Shown piece by piece: positions 17,247 through 25,849 of a stretch of 64,000 nt of DNA. The position numbers and the translations under genes were made by a program. The DNA lies in NCBI GenBank assembly GCA_964251665.1, contig CAXUKO010000011.1, positions 62,001 to 126,000 of the forward strand, in the 5' to 3' direction. The DNA comes from JBBQLG01 sp964251665. GTDB taxonomy: Bacteria > Bacteroidota > Bacteroidia > Cytophagales > Spirosomataceae. Under the pieces are notes generated by a model. The model was not told the origin of the DNA and did not search any database. It saw nothing but the letters and a program-made list of their open reading frames with translations. Position 1 is the first letter of the stretch; every line of letters begins with the position of its first letter.

Positions 17247-20012
17247 TTAGCGAAGGCGAATCGTGAATACCTGAACGGTTTTATCGTAGCCGCTGACGAT
17301 GAACAGTTGATTGGTAGTTTCGTCGTACTGCAAGGCTACCGGGAAGTCACTCGGAATGGGCCGGTCGCCCAGAATCCTGCCGGTACTGCGGTCATACAGC
17401 GTGGTGAACCGCCCCGAGCGCACACTCAGCACATCGATACCCGCGCCGAGCCGGTGGTAGCGCAGGTCGTTCTGCCCCGACCGAATGCCCCGGATGGCAA
17501 ATTGCTCCTGCCCTTCTTCGTTCAGCACGGCAACCTCCGTATCGGTGGTGCGGAGCAGCAGAAAATCCGTCTGATCCACGTCGGGAAAGAGCCGGTAAGC
17601 CCCGTTCCGTACGGTGCGGTACAACTGCGTCCGGCTGGCAATCAGGCCATTCTCGTTCAGTTTCAGCCGCTCGCCATCGTTGCTGACGAGGTCAATGGTA
17701 CCCGCGCCACCGGGTTGGAGGGCCGGTCCGGCGAAGCGGGATGTCGTATCCGTCAGGGGAACCGTAACCGGGAAATGCGGAGCCTGCGCGCCCGTATCGA
17801 GCCACCGGTTCAGGGTGCCGTTGGCCTGTAGCGCCAGTATGTCCATCCCTGTTGGCCGGACAATGACCTGGAAGGGCAATAGCAAAGGCCCTTTCTGCCC
17901 GGGTGCGCCCATCTGAATAAAGCTGCGTTTTTCTTTATCGAACGCATACAGAAACCCATCCTTATGCGCGGCCAATACCAGCCGGTTGCGCTGATGGGTA
18001 CCGTGCGGCAGGGCCAGCAGCGACGGGTCCAGCCCCGTTGGCAGCGGCTTCGACTGCACTGTTGCCGACCGATCAGTGAGGTCGGCGATGTACAGCGAGC
18101 GTTCAGTCATAAACAGGTACTGCAACCGGCCGTTGTTGAGATAATCCGCCCCGACAACGTTGCTCCGTATGGGTCCGTCGATTGCCCTTTCGACAATTGT
18201 TTCGCCCGTCGGGGGAATCAGCACAAACTGCCCGGCTCCATTAATTGCCCAGAGCAGGGCCGAGCCGTCAGCCAGGTTACCGGCCACAACCGGCCCCGAG
18301 GTGAGCGGAGCGTTGAACTCAACCTTACGCTGCAACAGGAGCCGGTTCAGAATAGCCGTCGTGGCCCGCCGGGTGGTGCGTCCCAGTACTAAGGTCGACA
18401 GAATCCGCTTATTGCCGTAACTGGCCTGATAGACCATGTTTTCGAGATTATTGAGCGACGAAGCCTGCGCAGGCAGCAGGTTACCGAAGCCTGTAACGCG
18501 TTGCGTGAGCAGATTCCGCCAACTCACCGGCCAGGTCGTCATGGTATTCGCGAACGCGGCCCGGTTAACCCGCACAAAGGCCGTAAAATTGGCCGGGCGC
18601 AGGGTGGTTTCAAGCAGGGCCGTCTGGCGCTCGTCGGCCGACCAGACCGCCCCCCGGCTGAGTTGTTGCAGGTAATCCTGCATCACTTCTTCGCTGTTCG
18701 CCACCACTAAATACGCGCCATGCTGCGTTACCCAGCTTTGCCGGAATCCCGCAAACAGGCTGCTGAACAGCGATGCCGGTAGTTCGGGGGTATCGAGCAA
18801 CAGGGTTTTATGCCCCAGAAAGGTTTTTAGCGGAGCGGGGGTAGCGGCTCCGGCCAGATAACCCGCCCGCTGGTAGCTGTCCGAAAGTTGTTTGAGGTCG
18901 GTCGCTTTCAGCAGCAACACCTGCCGGATTTCGCTGTCGATGGACTCCAGCCGACAGAGCAGCACGTCGGTGCCCAGGGATGCGTACAGGTCCGGTACAA
19001 CCGCCCGGATGCGGCTCAGGCGGCTGGTTAAGGTCGGGTTGGACTGGAGCAACTGCTGAATCGTTTGCCCGAAACGAGGCCCGTTGGTTACCCCGATATG
19101 ATACAGTGTGGCGGTAGTTTGCGGAATAACGGCGGCACTGCTGATGCGCTGGGGCGTCTGTCCGTCGAAGAGGTTGGCCACGTCACGGCGCGACCCGATA
19201 ATGTCTGAAGCATACCCAATCAGGTGAGTCCGGGCCGCTGACTGACGGAAGAGAAAGGTCAGGTTCTCGGGCATGAACAGCCGGATGAGCGAGCCGGTTT
19301 CGGCCGACTGCCGTTCGTCGGTCTGGCCAAACAGCACCTGCATGACCTCGGGCCGTATGGACAAACCGGCAATATGTTCGTCATCGGATTTAAACGTAAC
19401 CGGGTTGATACGGGCCAGCGGATCGCGGTGCCGCCTGATTACGTTCTCGATCAAAATACCCGACGGGCTGCCGACCAGGTAATTATTGAGTACCAGAAAC
19501 GTGCCGAGCACTTCGTTGGTGGGAGTGCTGAGTTCGTACACCCGCTCCCCGCCAAACGTGTGGCTCTGTACCCGCAGGCGACCCGGATCGGGATTTTGCA
19601 GTTTTGTGAGAAACCCGTTGTCGATCAGACTGTTGACCGGAATGTAGAAAATAAAATCGAGTGCCGTTTTCGAGACGGGGTGCAGGGAGTACCGAATGGG
19701 GCGTTTGGCCAGAAACTGCCGGACGACCACTGAATCCTGTTGCGTCTGCCCGCTGGCCGGGGCATAGATGAACCGGTCGAGTCGCTGCACGGCTTCGGCA
19801 AACAGGGGTACCTGCCGGAGTGGCATTTCGGTCCGCATGGCCCGGGCCGATACCGAATCCTGAAGCGTTGCACTGTCGAGCATCAGTAACGCATCGGCGG
19901 GGATGAGTGATTCCACCGGTCGGCTGCTTCGCCCGAACAGAAAATACCCCACCCCAAGAGCGGTCAGCAGCAGTACCCCGCCCAGACCGTACCAAATGCG
20001 TTTTCGATTCAT
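17247..20012 (-). CDS. Large membrane-anchored protein of unknown function, possibly beta-propeller C terminus
   Basis: A 921-residue protein with one N-terminal transmembrane helix (residues about 5-25) and a large extracytoplasmic part. The first 500 residues begin with VESLIPADALLMLDS, reminiscent of DUF3352-like proteins; the remainder has repeated short beta segments (NNGRLQYLFMTERSLYIADL, HKDGFLYAFDKEKRSF) suggesting a propeller. I do not recognise the family with certainty. The ATG at 20012 is chosen because the 15 upstream codons lie in an inverted repeat. It is followed within 3 bp by the SGNH-like gene, so the two probably form an operon in cell-surface assembly. Confidence 0.6.
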   Translation of the reverse strand: MNRKRIWYGLGGVLLLTALGVGYFLFGRSSRPVESLIPADALLMLDSATLQDSVSARAMRTEMPLRQVPLFAEAVQRLDRFIYAPASGQTQQDSVVVRQFLAKRPIRYSLHPVSKTALDFIFYIPVNSLIDNGFLTKLQNPDPGRLRVQSHTFGGERVYELSTPTNEVLGTFLVLNNYLVGSPSGILIENVIRRHRDPLARINPVTFKSDDEHIAGLSIRPEVMQVLFGQTDERQSAETGSLIRLFMPENLTFLFRQSAARTHLIGYASDIIGSRRDVANLFDGQTPQRISSAAVIPQTTATLYHIGVTNGPRFGQTIQQLLQSNPTLTSRLSRIRAVVPDLYASLGTDVLLCRLESIDSEIRQVLLLKATDLKQLSDSYQRAGYLAGAATPAPLKTFLGHKTLLLDTPELPASLFSSLFAGFRQSWVTQHGAYLVVANSEEVMQDYLQQLSRGAVWSADERQTALLETTLRPANFTAFVRVNRAAFANTMTTWPVSWRNLLTQRVTGFGNLLPAQASSLNNLENMVYQASYGNKRILSTLVLGRTTRRATTAILNRLLLQRKVEFNAPLTSGPVVAGNLADGSALLWAINGAGQFVLIPPTGETIVERAIDGPIRSNVVGADYLNNGRLQYLFMTERSLYIADLTDRSATVQSKPLPTGLDPSLLALPHGTHQRNRLVLAAHKDGFLYAFDKEKRSFIQMGAPGQKGPLLLPFQVIVRPTGMDILALQANGTLNRWLDTGAQAPHFPVTVPLTDTTSRFAGPALQPGGAGTIDLVSNDGERLKLNENGLIASRTQLYRTVRNGAYRLFPDVDQTDFLLLRTTDTEVAVLNEEGQEQFAIRGIRSGQNDLRYHRLGAGIDVLSVRSGRFTTLYDRSTGRILGDRPIPSDFPVALQYDETTNQLFIVSGYDKTVQVFTIRLR

Positions 20013-20028
20013 TTTTGAGATAGTTGAT

Positions 20029-20110
20029 AAGCGGCTTCGCCTAAGTTGGTAAGTCAATAAGTGGTCTATGCGAAACCCTTACTGACCTACCAACTTAGGC
20101 GAAGCCGCTT
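20029..20110. repeat. Inverted repeat, 33-nt arms
   Basis: Arms 20029-20061 and 20078-20110 match at 31 of 33 positions around a 16-nt spacer. The arms begin with AAGCGGCTTCGCCTAAGTTG. It fills the gap between the FAD oxidoreductase gene and the 921-residue protein gene, both read leftward. A related but degenerate element occurs near 57.3 kb. It may be a dispersed palindromic element or a transcript-processing hairpin. Confidence 0.75.
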
Positions 20111-20123
20111 ACTGACTCGAAGA

Positions 20124-21515
20124 CTATTTCCCCCACATGGCGTTGGCCGTATCTGGGAAGAACAGGGTCAGCTCGGGAACCTGCGCGACCACGCGGTTGG
20201 CCCATTCGACACCCTGCATCAGGGAGTGATCCTGATTGCTGACTTCATATTTCCAGGCCCCGAACCGGCCCCGCGACGAGATGCCGTAGGGTTCCAGTTT
20301 CGGCAGGACTGCTTTGAGGATAGCATCGCGTTCGACGGATGGCGTTGGGTAGCCATACTCGAATGTTTTGTGGAATTTAGAGACAATCTCGTCGTCGTCG
20401 CTGATAAGCTGATCTTCGCGCATCGCCCGGATGGTATCTTCCATCAGCGTTTCGCGGTTGACGGGCTTGGCCGACGATTCGCTTGTTTCCGACATCAGCG
20501 ACCACTGCGTGTTAATATCCGGTACGTTGTTTGGGCTGTAATTCGAGAATACCGTAACCCGGTAATAGGGGCTGTTGGACTCGGGGAAATACATCCAGCA
20601 CATCGTTTCCAGTTTCGGCTTCGGCTTGCCTTTCAGCCCGATGCCAACCACGTGCGTCGTTGAGTGTTTCAGGCCCTGCGCCGTTTCGATGGTCTGACTG
20701 TCCAGTTCATCCAGCTTCTTCGTGAAAATATCGAGCGGCATCGTGTTCAGCAGGTGCTCGTACTGAACCACCCGGCCATCGGCGAGGTGAATCTGCCTGG
20801 CCGTGCCATTTACCCGGTCAACAGTGGCATTGAGCAGGAATTTGTCGCGGCCCACCAGGTTGCCAACGCCTTCCCAGACGCCACCCGTGCCGCCATGTTT
20901 CGGGAATTTGAAGGTGCTGTTTGGTCCCCACGAAAAGTCGTCCTGATTGAAGAGGATATTTTTCGTCACCCGGGCGAGGTCCGTTACGGCCACGCGTTCA
21001 CCGACCCAAACGGCGTTCATTTCTTCCGGCGGGAAGGCCCACACCTTGAAGTTGTAGGGGAACATGAACGTCTCGGCCAGCCCCTGTCCGCCCGTCGCCA
21101 GAATCCACTCTTTGAAGTTGGCAGGCTTTGTATTGGTCGGAAATTTATAGTTGTGGATCAGCCCTTCGAGGCATTTCCACATCGTTTCGGGCGAGAGGTA
21201 CTTGATGTTATTCTGAAATGGATAGGGCACAAACCGGTTTTCGATCCAGACCCACGATTCGCGCTGATGATCGAGCCAGCCATCTTCGCCTAAGGCCGCT
21301 ACCATCAGATCATCAAAATATTTGTAGTGCGAAAACTGCACGTGACCACCGATGTCCCAGGTAAAGCCCTGCTCATCGACAAAACTGCGGGCGAGGCCGC
21401 CAATACGATCTTCTTTTTCGAGGACAATAAAGTCTGTAATGCCTAATTCTTTCAGGCGGTAAGCCGCGCCCAGACCGGTTGGTCCCGAGCCAATAATCAC
21501 ATATTTGTAGTTCAT
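20124..21515 (-). CDS. FAD-dependent amine oxidase/UDP-galactopyranose-mutase-like protein
   Basis: A 463-residue flavoprotein. The N terminus has the dinucleotide-binding motif VIIGSGPTGLGAAYRL, then VLEKEDRIGGLARSF with the second glycine cluster, then FTWDIGGHVQFSHYKYFDDL, which is characteristic of the protoporphyrinogen-oxidase-like/UGM-like group found in polysaccharide clusters. Near the C terminus, GRFGAWKYEVSNQDHSLMQGVEWANRV closes the FAD site. It probably acts on a nucleotide sugar or other glycan precursor, but the substrate is not deducible. Neighbours are a GT2 and surface-glycan genes. Confidence 0.8.
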   Translation of the reverse strand: MNYKYVIIGSGPTGLGAAYRLKELGITDFIVLEKEDRIGGLARSFVDEQGFTWDIGGHVQFSHYKYFDDLMVAALGEDGWLDHQRESWVWIENRFVPYPFQNNIKYLSPETMWKCLEGLIHNYKFPTNTKPANFKEWILATGGQGLAETFMFPYNFKVWAFPPEEMNAVWVGERVAVTDLARVTKNILFNQDDFSWGPNSTFKFPKHGGTGGVWEGVGNLVGRDKFLLNATVDRVNGTARQIHLADGRVVQYEHLLNTMPLDIFTKKLDELDSQTIETAQGLKHSTTHVVGIGLKGKPKPKLETMCWMYFPESNSPYYRVTVFSNYSPNNVPDINTQWSLMSETSESSAKPVNRETLMEDTIRAMREDQLISDDDEIVSKFHKTFEYGYPTPSVERDAILKAVLPKLEPYGISSRGRFGAWKYEVSNQDHSLMQGVEWANRVVAQVPELTLFFPDTANAMWGK

Positions 21516-21714
21516 AAACGTTTGTTAAAAATTAATAGCACGCTGATTTTCAGGATGAGTAAGATCAGCTATGATTTCAGGAGGTTTGAATCTTTGACAA
21601 ATAAATTACCTGTCAAAAAATTGATTAGGATTTTATTTAATCTTCAATAGCCGGGTAGCTGTTAAAATCTTGCTTAAATCGGAATACTCACAAAGAGCAG
21701 CGGGCTATCCTGAG

Positions 21715-22476
21715 TTAAACGTGAACCGGTTCCGGTGCCCGCAGTGCTTTCACTTTTCGGCTCAGATCCAGCCGGAACTGCGCCAGTTCGCCGAAACTCT
21801 GAAAACACACTTTCAGCAGTTTCCAGCGCAGAATAGACACCGTCCCCGTTAACCGTTCCTTGTGGGTAATGGGTATGTCGAACGTGTTGAAACCAGCTTT
21901 TTTGGCCATCACTGCCAGAAAAATATTGGGTGCAAACGGCGTCGGATCGGGTAACTGCGCCAGCAATTTCTTCAGAAAACCGCCCTGAATGAGCCGGAAC
22001 GGAATATTACTATCCTTAATATACGTCCCGTAGATCAGGGCGATGCTCAGCCGCAGAATCCGGGTAATCACAAGCCGGGCCGGGGCATCATACCGCTCTT
22101 CCCGATAGCCCAGGATAAAGGGCGACTGGGTGCGTTTGGCCCATAGCTTGCGAAAATCTTCGGTCACGAACTGATCATCGCTGTCGGTTTGAAATATGTA
22201 CTCCGAATCAATGGCGACGGCCTGCCGGTATCCGTTAACAACCGCATTGCCATGCCCGCCATTCGGCTGGTGAACAACCATCAGTTTGGGATAACGGCTC
22301 TTGATCGAGTCCAGAATTTCGCCGGTGCGATCACGCGAACCGTCATTCACAACAATCAGGCGGGTGGCGTCAGCCGGAAACTCCTGGGCAAGCATCGAGG
22401 TCCATTGCTTTACAACGAGTTCAATAACTTCCTCTTCGTTATAAGCTGGCATTACAATCGACAGCAGTAGGCTCAT
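21715..22476 (-). CDS. Family 2 glycosyltransferase
   Basis: A 253-residue cytoplasmic GT2 enzyme. The N-terminal strand SIVMPAYNEEEVIELVV, RLIVVNDGSRDRTGEILDS and the metal-binding region YIFQTDSDDQF (D-x-D type) are all present. GGHGNAVVNGYRQAV between them is typical of dolichyl-phosphate-mannose-synthase-like GT2s. There is no C-terminal transmembrane domain. The ATG at 22476 (MSLLLSIVMPAYNEE) is chosen over 22527. It probably builds a lipid-linked sugar or a surface glycan. A TATCTTTG promoter element lies about 80 bp upstream. Confidence 0.88.
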   Translation of the reverse strand: MSLLLSIVMPAYNEEEVIELVVKQWTSMLAQEFPADATRLIVVNDGSRDRTGEILDSIKSRYPKLMVVHQPNGGHGNAVVNGYRQAVAIDSEYIFQTDSDDQFVTEDFRKLWAKRTQSPFILGYREERYDAPARLVITRILRLSIALIYGTYIKDSNIPFRLIQGGFLKKLLAQLPDPTPFAPNIFLAVMAKKAGFNTFDIPITHKERLTGTVSILRWKLLKVCFQSFGELAQFRLDLSRKVKALRAPEPVHV

Positions 22477-22557
22477 GCAGCGGTTTTGTGGTAACAGGTT
22501 GGCAGTGTCAGCTATTGAAAGCTGCAACTTGTTTGGTGGTTTCTCTTATAAACTCCG

Positions 22558-22565
22558 CAAAGATA
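22558..22565 (-). promoter_or_regulatory. Bacteroidota -7 element (TATCTTTG) upstream of GT2
   Basis: Read on the minus strand the bases are TATCTTTG, an exact match to the TAnnTTTG primary-sigma -7 element. No clear TTG -33 box is at the normal distance, so support is partial. Confidence 0.4.
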
Positions 22566-22822
22566 GGTAATTGTTATGCTTTTTTGGGATTGATGAATAG
22601 GACTTTACGGAGCGGGACAAGCCCGAGGCCGTGAATGAATGGGATATTAGTAAGAATCTCGCCGGTTTAGCTGGTGCATTAACCGGTAAGCCGGGCAATC
22701 GCCGGGGGTATCAGCCCGAAAAACCGGGACGCTGATGCTGATTTCGAGCGGGCTAATGTCCCAAACGGAACCGTATGGTGACGTGAACACTGGTGCCACA
22801 CGGCTCGTTAACGAAGCAATAC

Positions 22823-22852
22823 TTGTGTTCTGTCGCCCAACGGATAAGTTTG
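22823..22852 (+). promoter_or_regulatory. Bacteroidota-type promoter of the ABC exporter gene
   Basis: TTG (22823-22825), 19 bp, then TAAGTTTG (22845-22852): an exact TTG-N19-TAnnTTTG arrangement. The expected transcription start near 22859 leaves a short leader of about 28 nt before the ATG at 22887. Confidence 0.6.
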
Positions 22853-22886
22853 CCTGGTCGGGTTTGCTCAACTAACGCCGTCAATC

Positions 22887-24653
22887 GTGCCCATTCTCTG
22901 GAAATACCTGTATCCGTATCGCTGGCTGGCCGCGCTGGCCTTAGCCCTGGCCGGTGCCGCGCAGGTGCTCGCGCTGGTAGACCCCATTATTTTCGGGAAA
23001 CTCATTGATGAGTATGCAACGCATCCCGGTCAGAAAACCGATGCCGAAAAAGTCAGGGGTGTGCTGGGTTTACTGGGCCTGGCCGTTGGGGTGGCCGTTC
23101 TGTCCAATATCACGAAGGCATTTCAGGAATATATGACCCGGCTGGTGGTGCAGAAATTCGGTACTGATATTTTCAACGACGGGCTGAAACAGACCCTGCG
23201 CCTGTCGTATCAGGAGTTTGGCGATCAGAGTAGTGGTGCCACGCTGTCGATTCTGCAAAAGGTCCGTACCGATACCGAGAAGTTTATCAACGCGTTCGTC
23301 AACGTCCTGTTTTCATCCATCGTTGGCATGGGCTTCCTGATCTGGTACGCCGTTACGAAGCACTGGGCGCTGGTGCCGGTTTTTCTGATTGGCGTATTGC
23401 TGCTGGGCGGGCTTACGGGCCTGTTGAGCAAGCAGATCAAAACTACCCAACGGGCCATTAACCGGGAAACGGCGTTACTGTCGGGCGTCATCACGGAGTC
23501 GCTGCGGAATGTCGAACTGGTTAAAAGCCTGGGACTTACGTTCTCTGAAATCAGGCGGCTGCGGGCGCAAACGGGCCGGATTTTCGAACTGGAAATGTTT
23601 AAAGTCCGGCGGGTGCGGCTGCTATCGTTCTGGCAGAGTACAACGCTCAACATTCTGAAGCAGTCGGTTCTGTTTACATTGCTGTGGCTCATTTTTCGCC
23701 ATGTACTCACCACCGGCGAGCTGATTTCGATGCAGTTCATTTCGGTGGCTATTTTCAACCCGCTACAGGAACTGGGCAACATCATTCTGGCCTATCGGGA
23801 GGCCGAAGCCGGACTGAACAGTTTCGCTCAACTGATGGAGAAGCCCATCGAACGCAACCCCGACTCGCCCGTGGAGGTAGGGCCGATTGAACGGCTCCGG
23901 TTCGCTGACGTAGTTTTCCGGCATCAGGGAGCGGGGCAAAACGCAATCGATGGTGTTTCGTTCGAGGCCGGACTCGGTGATACCATTGCTTTTGTTGGGC
24001 CGTCGGGTTCGGGCAAGTCGACAATGGTAAAACTGCTGGTGGGCCTTTACCGGCCGGTGGGTGGCGAAATCTACTACAATGATATCTCAACGCAGGATCT
24101 TCGGTTTAATCCCATGCGCCGACAGATCGGTTTTGTTACGCAGGATACACATTTGTTCGCCGGGACAATCCGCGAGAACCTGCTGTTTGTAAAACCCGAC
24201 GCGACCGAAGCCGACATGCTGGAAGCCCTGCACAAAGCGGCCTGCGATACGTTGCTGGCCCGTTCCGAAAAAGGTATCGACACGCAGATTGGCGAGGGCG
24301 GTATTAAGATGTCGGGGGGCGAAAAGCAACGGTTGTCCATTGCCAGGGCGTTGGTGCGGCATCCCCGGCTGCTGATTTTTGACGAAGCTACGTCGGCCCT
24401 TGACTCGTTGACGGAGGAAGAAATTACGGATACCGTGCGGGAGGTGTCGGCCATGAACGGTCAGATCACCATCCTGATTGCGCACCGGCTCTCGACTATT
24501 CTACATGCCAACACAATTTTTGTGCTCGAAAAGGGCAGGATCGTCGAAACGGGTAATCATGACGCATTGGTGGCGCAGAAGGGATTATATTATGCCATGT
24601 GGCGGCAGCAGATTGGCGAACGTAAACCCGTTGGCCAACTTATAGAATCATAA
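22887..24653 (+). CDS. ABC transporter, ATP-binding/permease fusion
   Basis: A 588-residue half-transporter of the exporter type (MsbA/lipid-A-exporter-like). Residues 1-310 have about six hydrophobic helices. The nucleotide-binding domain has Walker A GPSGSGKST (near 371), Q-loop IGFVTQDTHLFAGTIRENL, signature MSGGEKQRLS (near 475), Walker B LLIFDEATSALDS and H-loop IAHRLST. It functions as a dimer; lipids, glycolipids or small molecules are possible substrates. It is the only plus-strand gene within a long minus-strand polysaccharide region and has its own promoter. Confidence 0.92.
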   Translation: MPILWKYLYPYRWLAALALALAGAAQVLALVDPIIFGKLIDEYATHPGQKTDAEKVRGVLGLLGLAVGVAVLSNITKAFQEYMTRLVVQKFGTDIFNDGLKQTLRLSYQEFGDQSSGATLSILQKVRTDTEKFINAFVNVLFSSIVGMGFLIWYAVTKHWALVPVFLIGVLLLGGLTGLLSKQIKTTQRAINRETALLSGVITESLRNVELVKSLGLTFSEIRRLRAQTGRIFELEMFKVRRVRLLSFWQSTTLNILKQSVLFTLLWLIFRHVLTTGELISMQFISVAIFNPLQELGNIILAYREAEAGLNSFAQLMEKPIERNPDSPVEVGPIERLRFADVVFRHQGAGQNAIDGVSFEAGLGDTIAFVGPSGSGKSTMVKLLVGLYRPVGGEIYYNDISTQDLRFNPMRRQIGFVTQDTHLFAGTIRENLLFVKPDATEADMLEALHKAACDTLLARSEKGIDTQIGEGGIKMSGGEKQRLSIARALVRHPRLLIFDEATSALDSLTEEEITDTVREVSAMNGQITILIAHRLSTILHANTIFVLEKGRIVETGNHDALVAQKGLYYAMWRQQIGERKPVGQLIES

Positions 24654-24668
24654 ATGCGATAGGTGAGA

Positions 24669-25805
24669 TCAGTACGAGAACCGGTCCTTCAAGCCATTGA
24701 TCGGTTTCTCGATGAACCGCCACGAGAGCGCTGCTACGAGCACCGTGAATGCATAGAAGTACGCCAGCCGCATCCCTGGCAACTCCGTCAGGCCGGGCAG
24801 ATACTGACCTACTTTGTGCCAGATTTTCAGCGTAATATACGTGGGCTGGGTGTGGTAATAGTTAAAAACCAGGTTATGAAACAGGTACAGGCCGTAGCTG
24901 ATCTGCCCCAGATATTGACTGATGCGGTGTTCAAGCAGCCACTTTACGGGGCCACCAAAGCCTGTCACCGCCCGGCCAATCAGGAAAAAACAGAACACCG
25001 ACGTGAAAAAGCGGTCGGCAATATCGGTGGCTACGTTGCGGGCTGGCGTCAGGTGCGTCAGCAGGTATAAGTTCAGGCCATACAACACAGCACTGAGTAA
25101 CAACAGCCCGTTGTTTCGTACTAATTGCTCGAACCGCTCCCGCCGATGCACCAGCAGCCAGGCCAGAAAGCCACCCATCCCAAACGCATCCAGACAGGTT
25201 GGCATCAGGACAAACTGCGCCATCCAGGTGGTATGAGTTACAAAGAGCACGGTCCGCAGGCCAATCGAGAGGCCGATCAGGCTGAACAGCATGGGCAGTA
25301 CCAGCCGGTCGGGGATGAAGAAAATCAGGAAGGGAAAAAACAGGTAATACTGTTCTTCGACCGCCAGCGACCAGAGGTGATCAATGGCACCCAGCCAGGT
25401 CTGATGCAGCACAAACCAGATATTGGTAGTATAGGTAAGCAGCCAGCCAAGGTGTTCGCGCACGGCGGGAAAGCCAGTAGCTGCCAGCACAAAAATCGTG
25501 ATATAATAGATTGGAAAAATCCGCAGATTCCGGCGGATGTAGAACACCTTGAGCGAATGGCCGTGCGAACGTCCCAGCCGCCCGTCGCGCTCTTTGCTGT
25601 TGATCAGAATCCTGGTGATCAGAAAGCCGCTCAGCACAAAAAACAGGTTTACGCCGAAGTAGCCGATGGGTAACTGGTTAGCCTCACCGAGCCAGTGATC
25701 GAACATAACCAGCGTAACGGCCACGAACCGCAGTCCGTCCAGTTGCGTAAAATGACTGGCTTCGGTGCGGAGTGGTCTGGGTACGGTAGAGACTGGGTTA
25801 TTCAT
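24669..25805 (-). CDS. Acyltransferase 3 family membrane protein
   Basis: A 378-residue polytopic protein of the acyltransferase-3 (OafA/NodX) family. Hallmarks: FTQLDGLRFVAVTLVMFDHW near residue 22 with the conserved His, GYFGVNLFFVLSGFLITRIL near 48, and WSLAVEEQYYLFFPFLIFF near 143 with the conserved Glu. It has around ten transmembrane helices. It probably O-acylates (often acetylates) a surface polysaccharide or lipid. It lies in the glycan-assembly block, tail to tail with the ABC exporter gene (15 bp). Confidence 0.92.
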   Translation of the reverse strand: MNNPVSTVPRPLRTEASHFTQLDGLRFVAVTLVMFDHWLGEANQLPIGYFGVNLFFVLSGFLITRILINSKERDGRLGRSHGHSLKVFYIRRNLRIFPIYYITIFVLAATGFPAVREHLGWLLTYTTNIWFVLHQTWLGAIDHLWSLAVEEQYYLFFPFLIFFIPDRLVLPMLFSLIGLSIGLRTVLFVTHTTWMAQFVLMPTCLDAFGMGGFLAWLLVHRRERFEQLVRNNGLLLLSAVLYGLNLYLLTHLTPARNVATDIADRFFTSVFCFFLIGRAVTGFGGPVKWLLEHRISQYLGQISYGLYLFHNLVFNYYHTQPTYITLKIWHKVGQYLPGLTELPGMRLAYFYAFTVLVAALSWRFIEKPINGLKDRFSY

Positions 25806-25849
25806 CTGGTTTATAGTTGGCGGGTTGGCAGGTCGTCCGGCGAAAGCCC

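Larger units (their letters stand above)
22477..22886. other. Divergent promoter region, no gene seen
   Basis: A 410-bp gap between the leftward GT2 gene and the rightward ABC exporter gene. It contains a TATCTTTG element for the minus strand (22558-22565) and a well-spaced TTG/TAAGTTTG promoter for the plus strand (22823-22852). The middle 250 bp have short open frames only and no recognisable structure. Confidence 0.5.
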
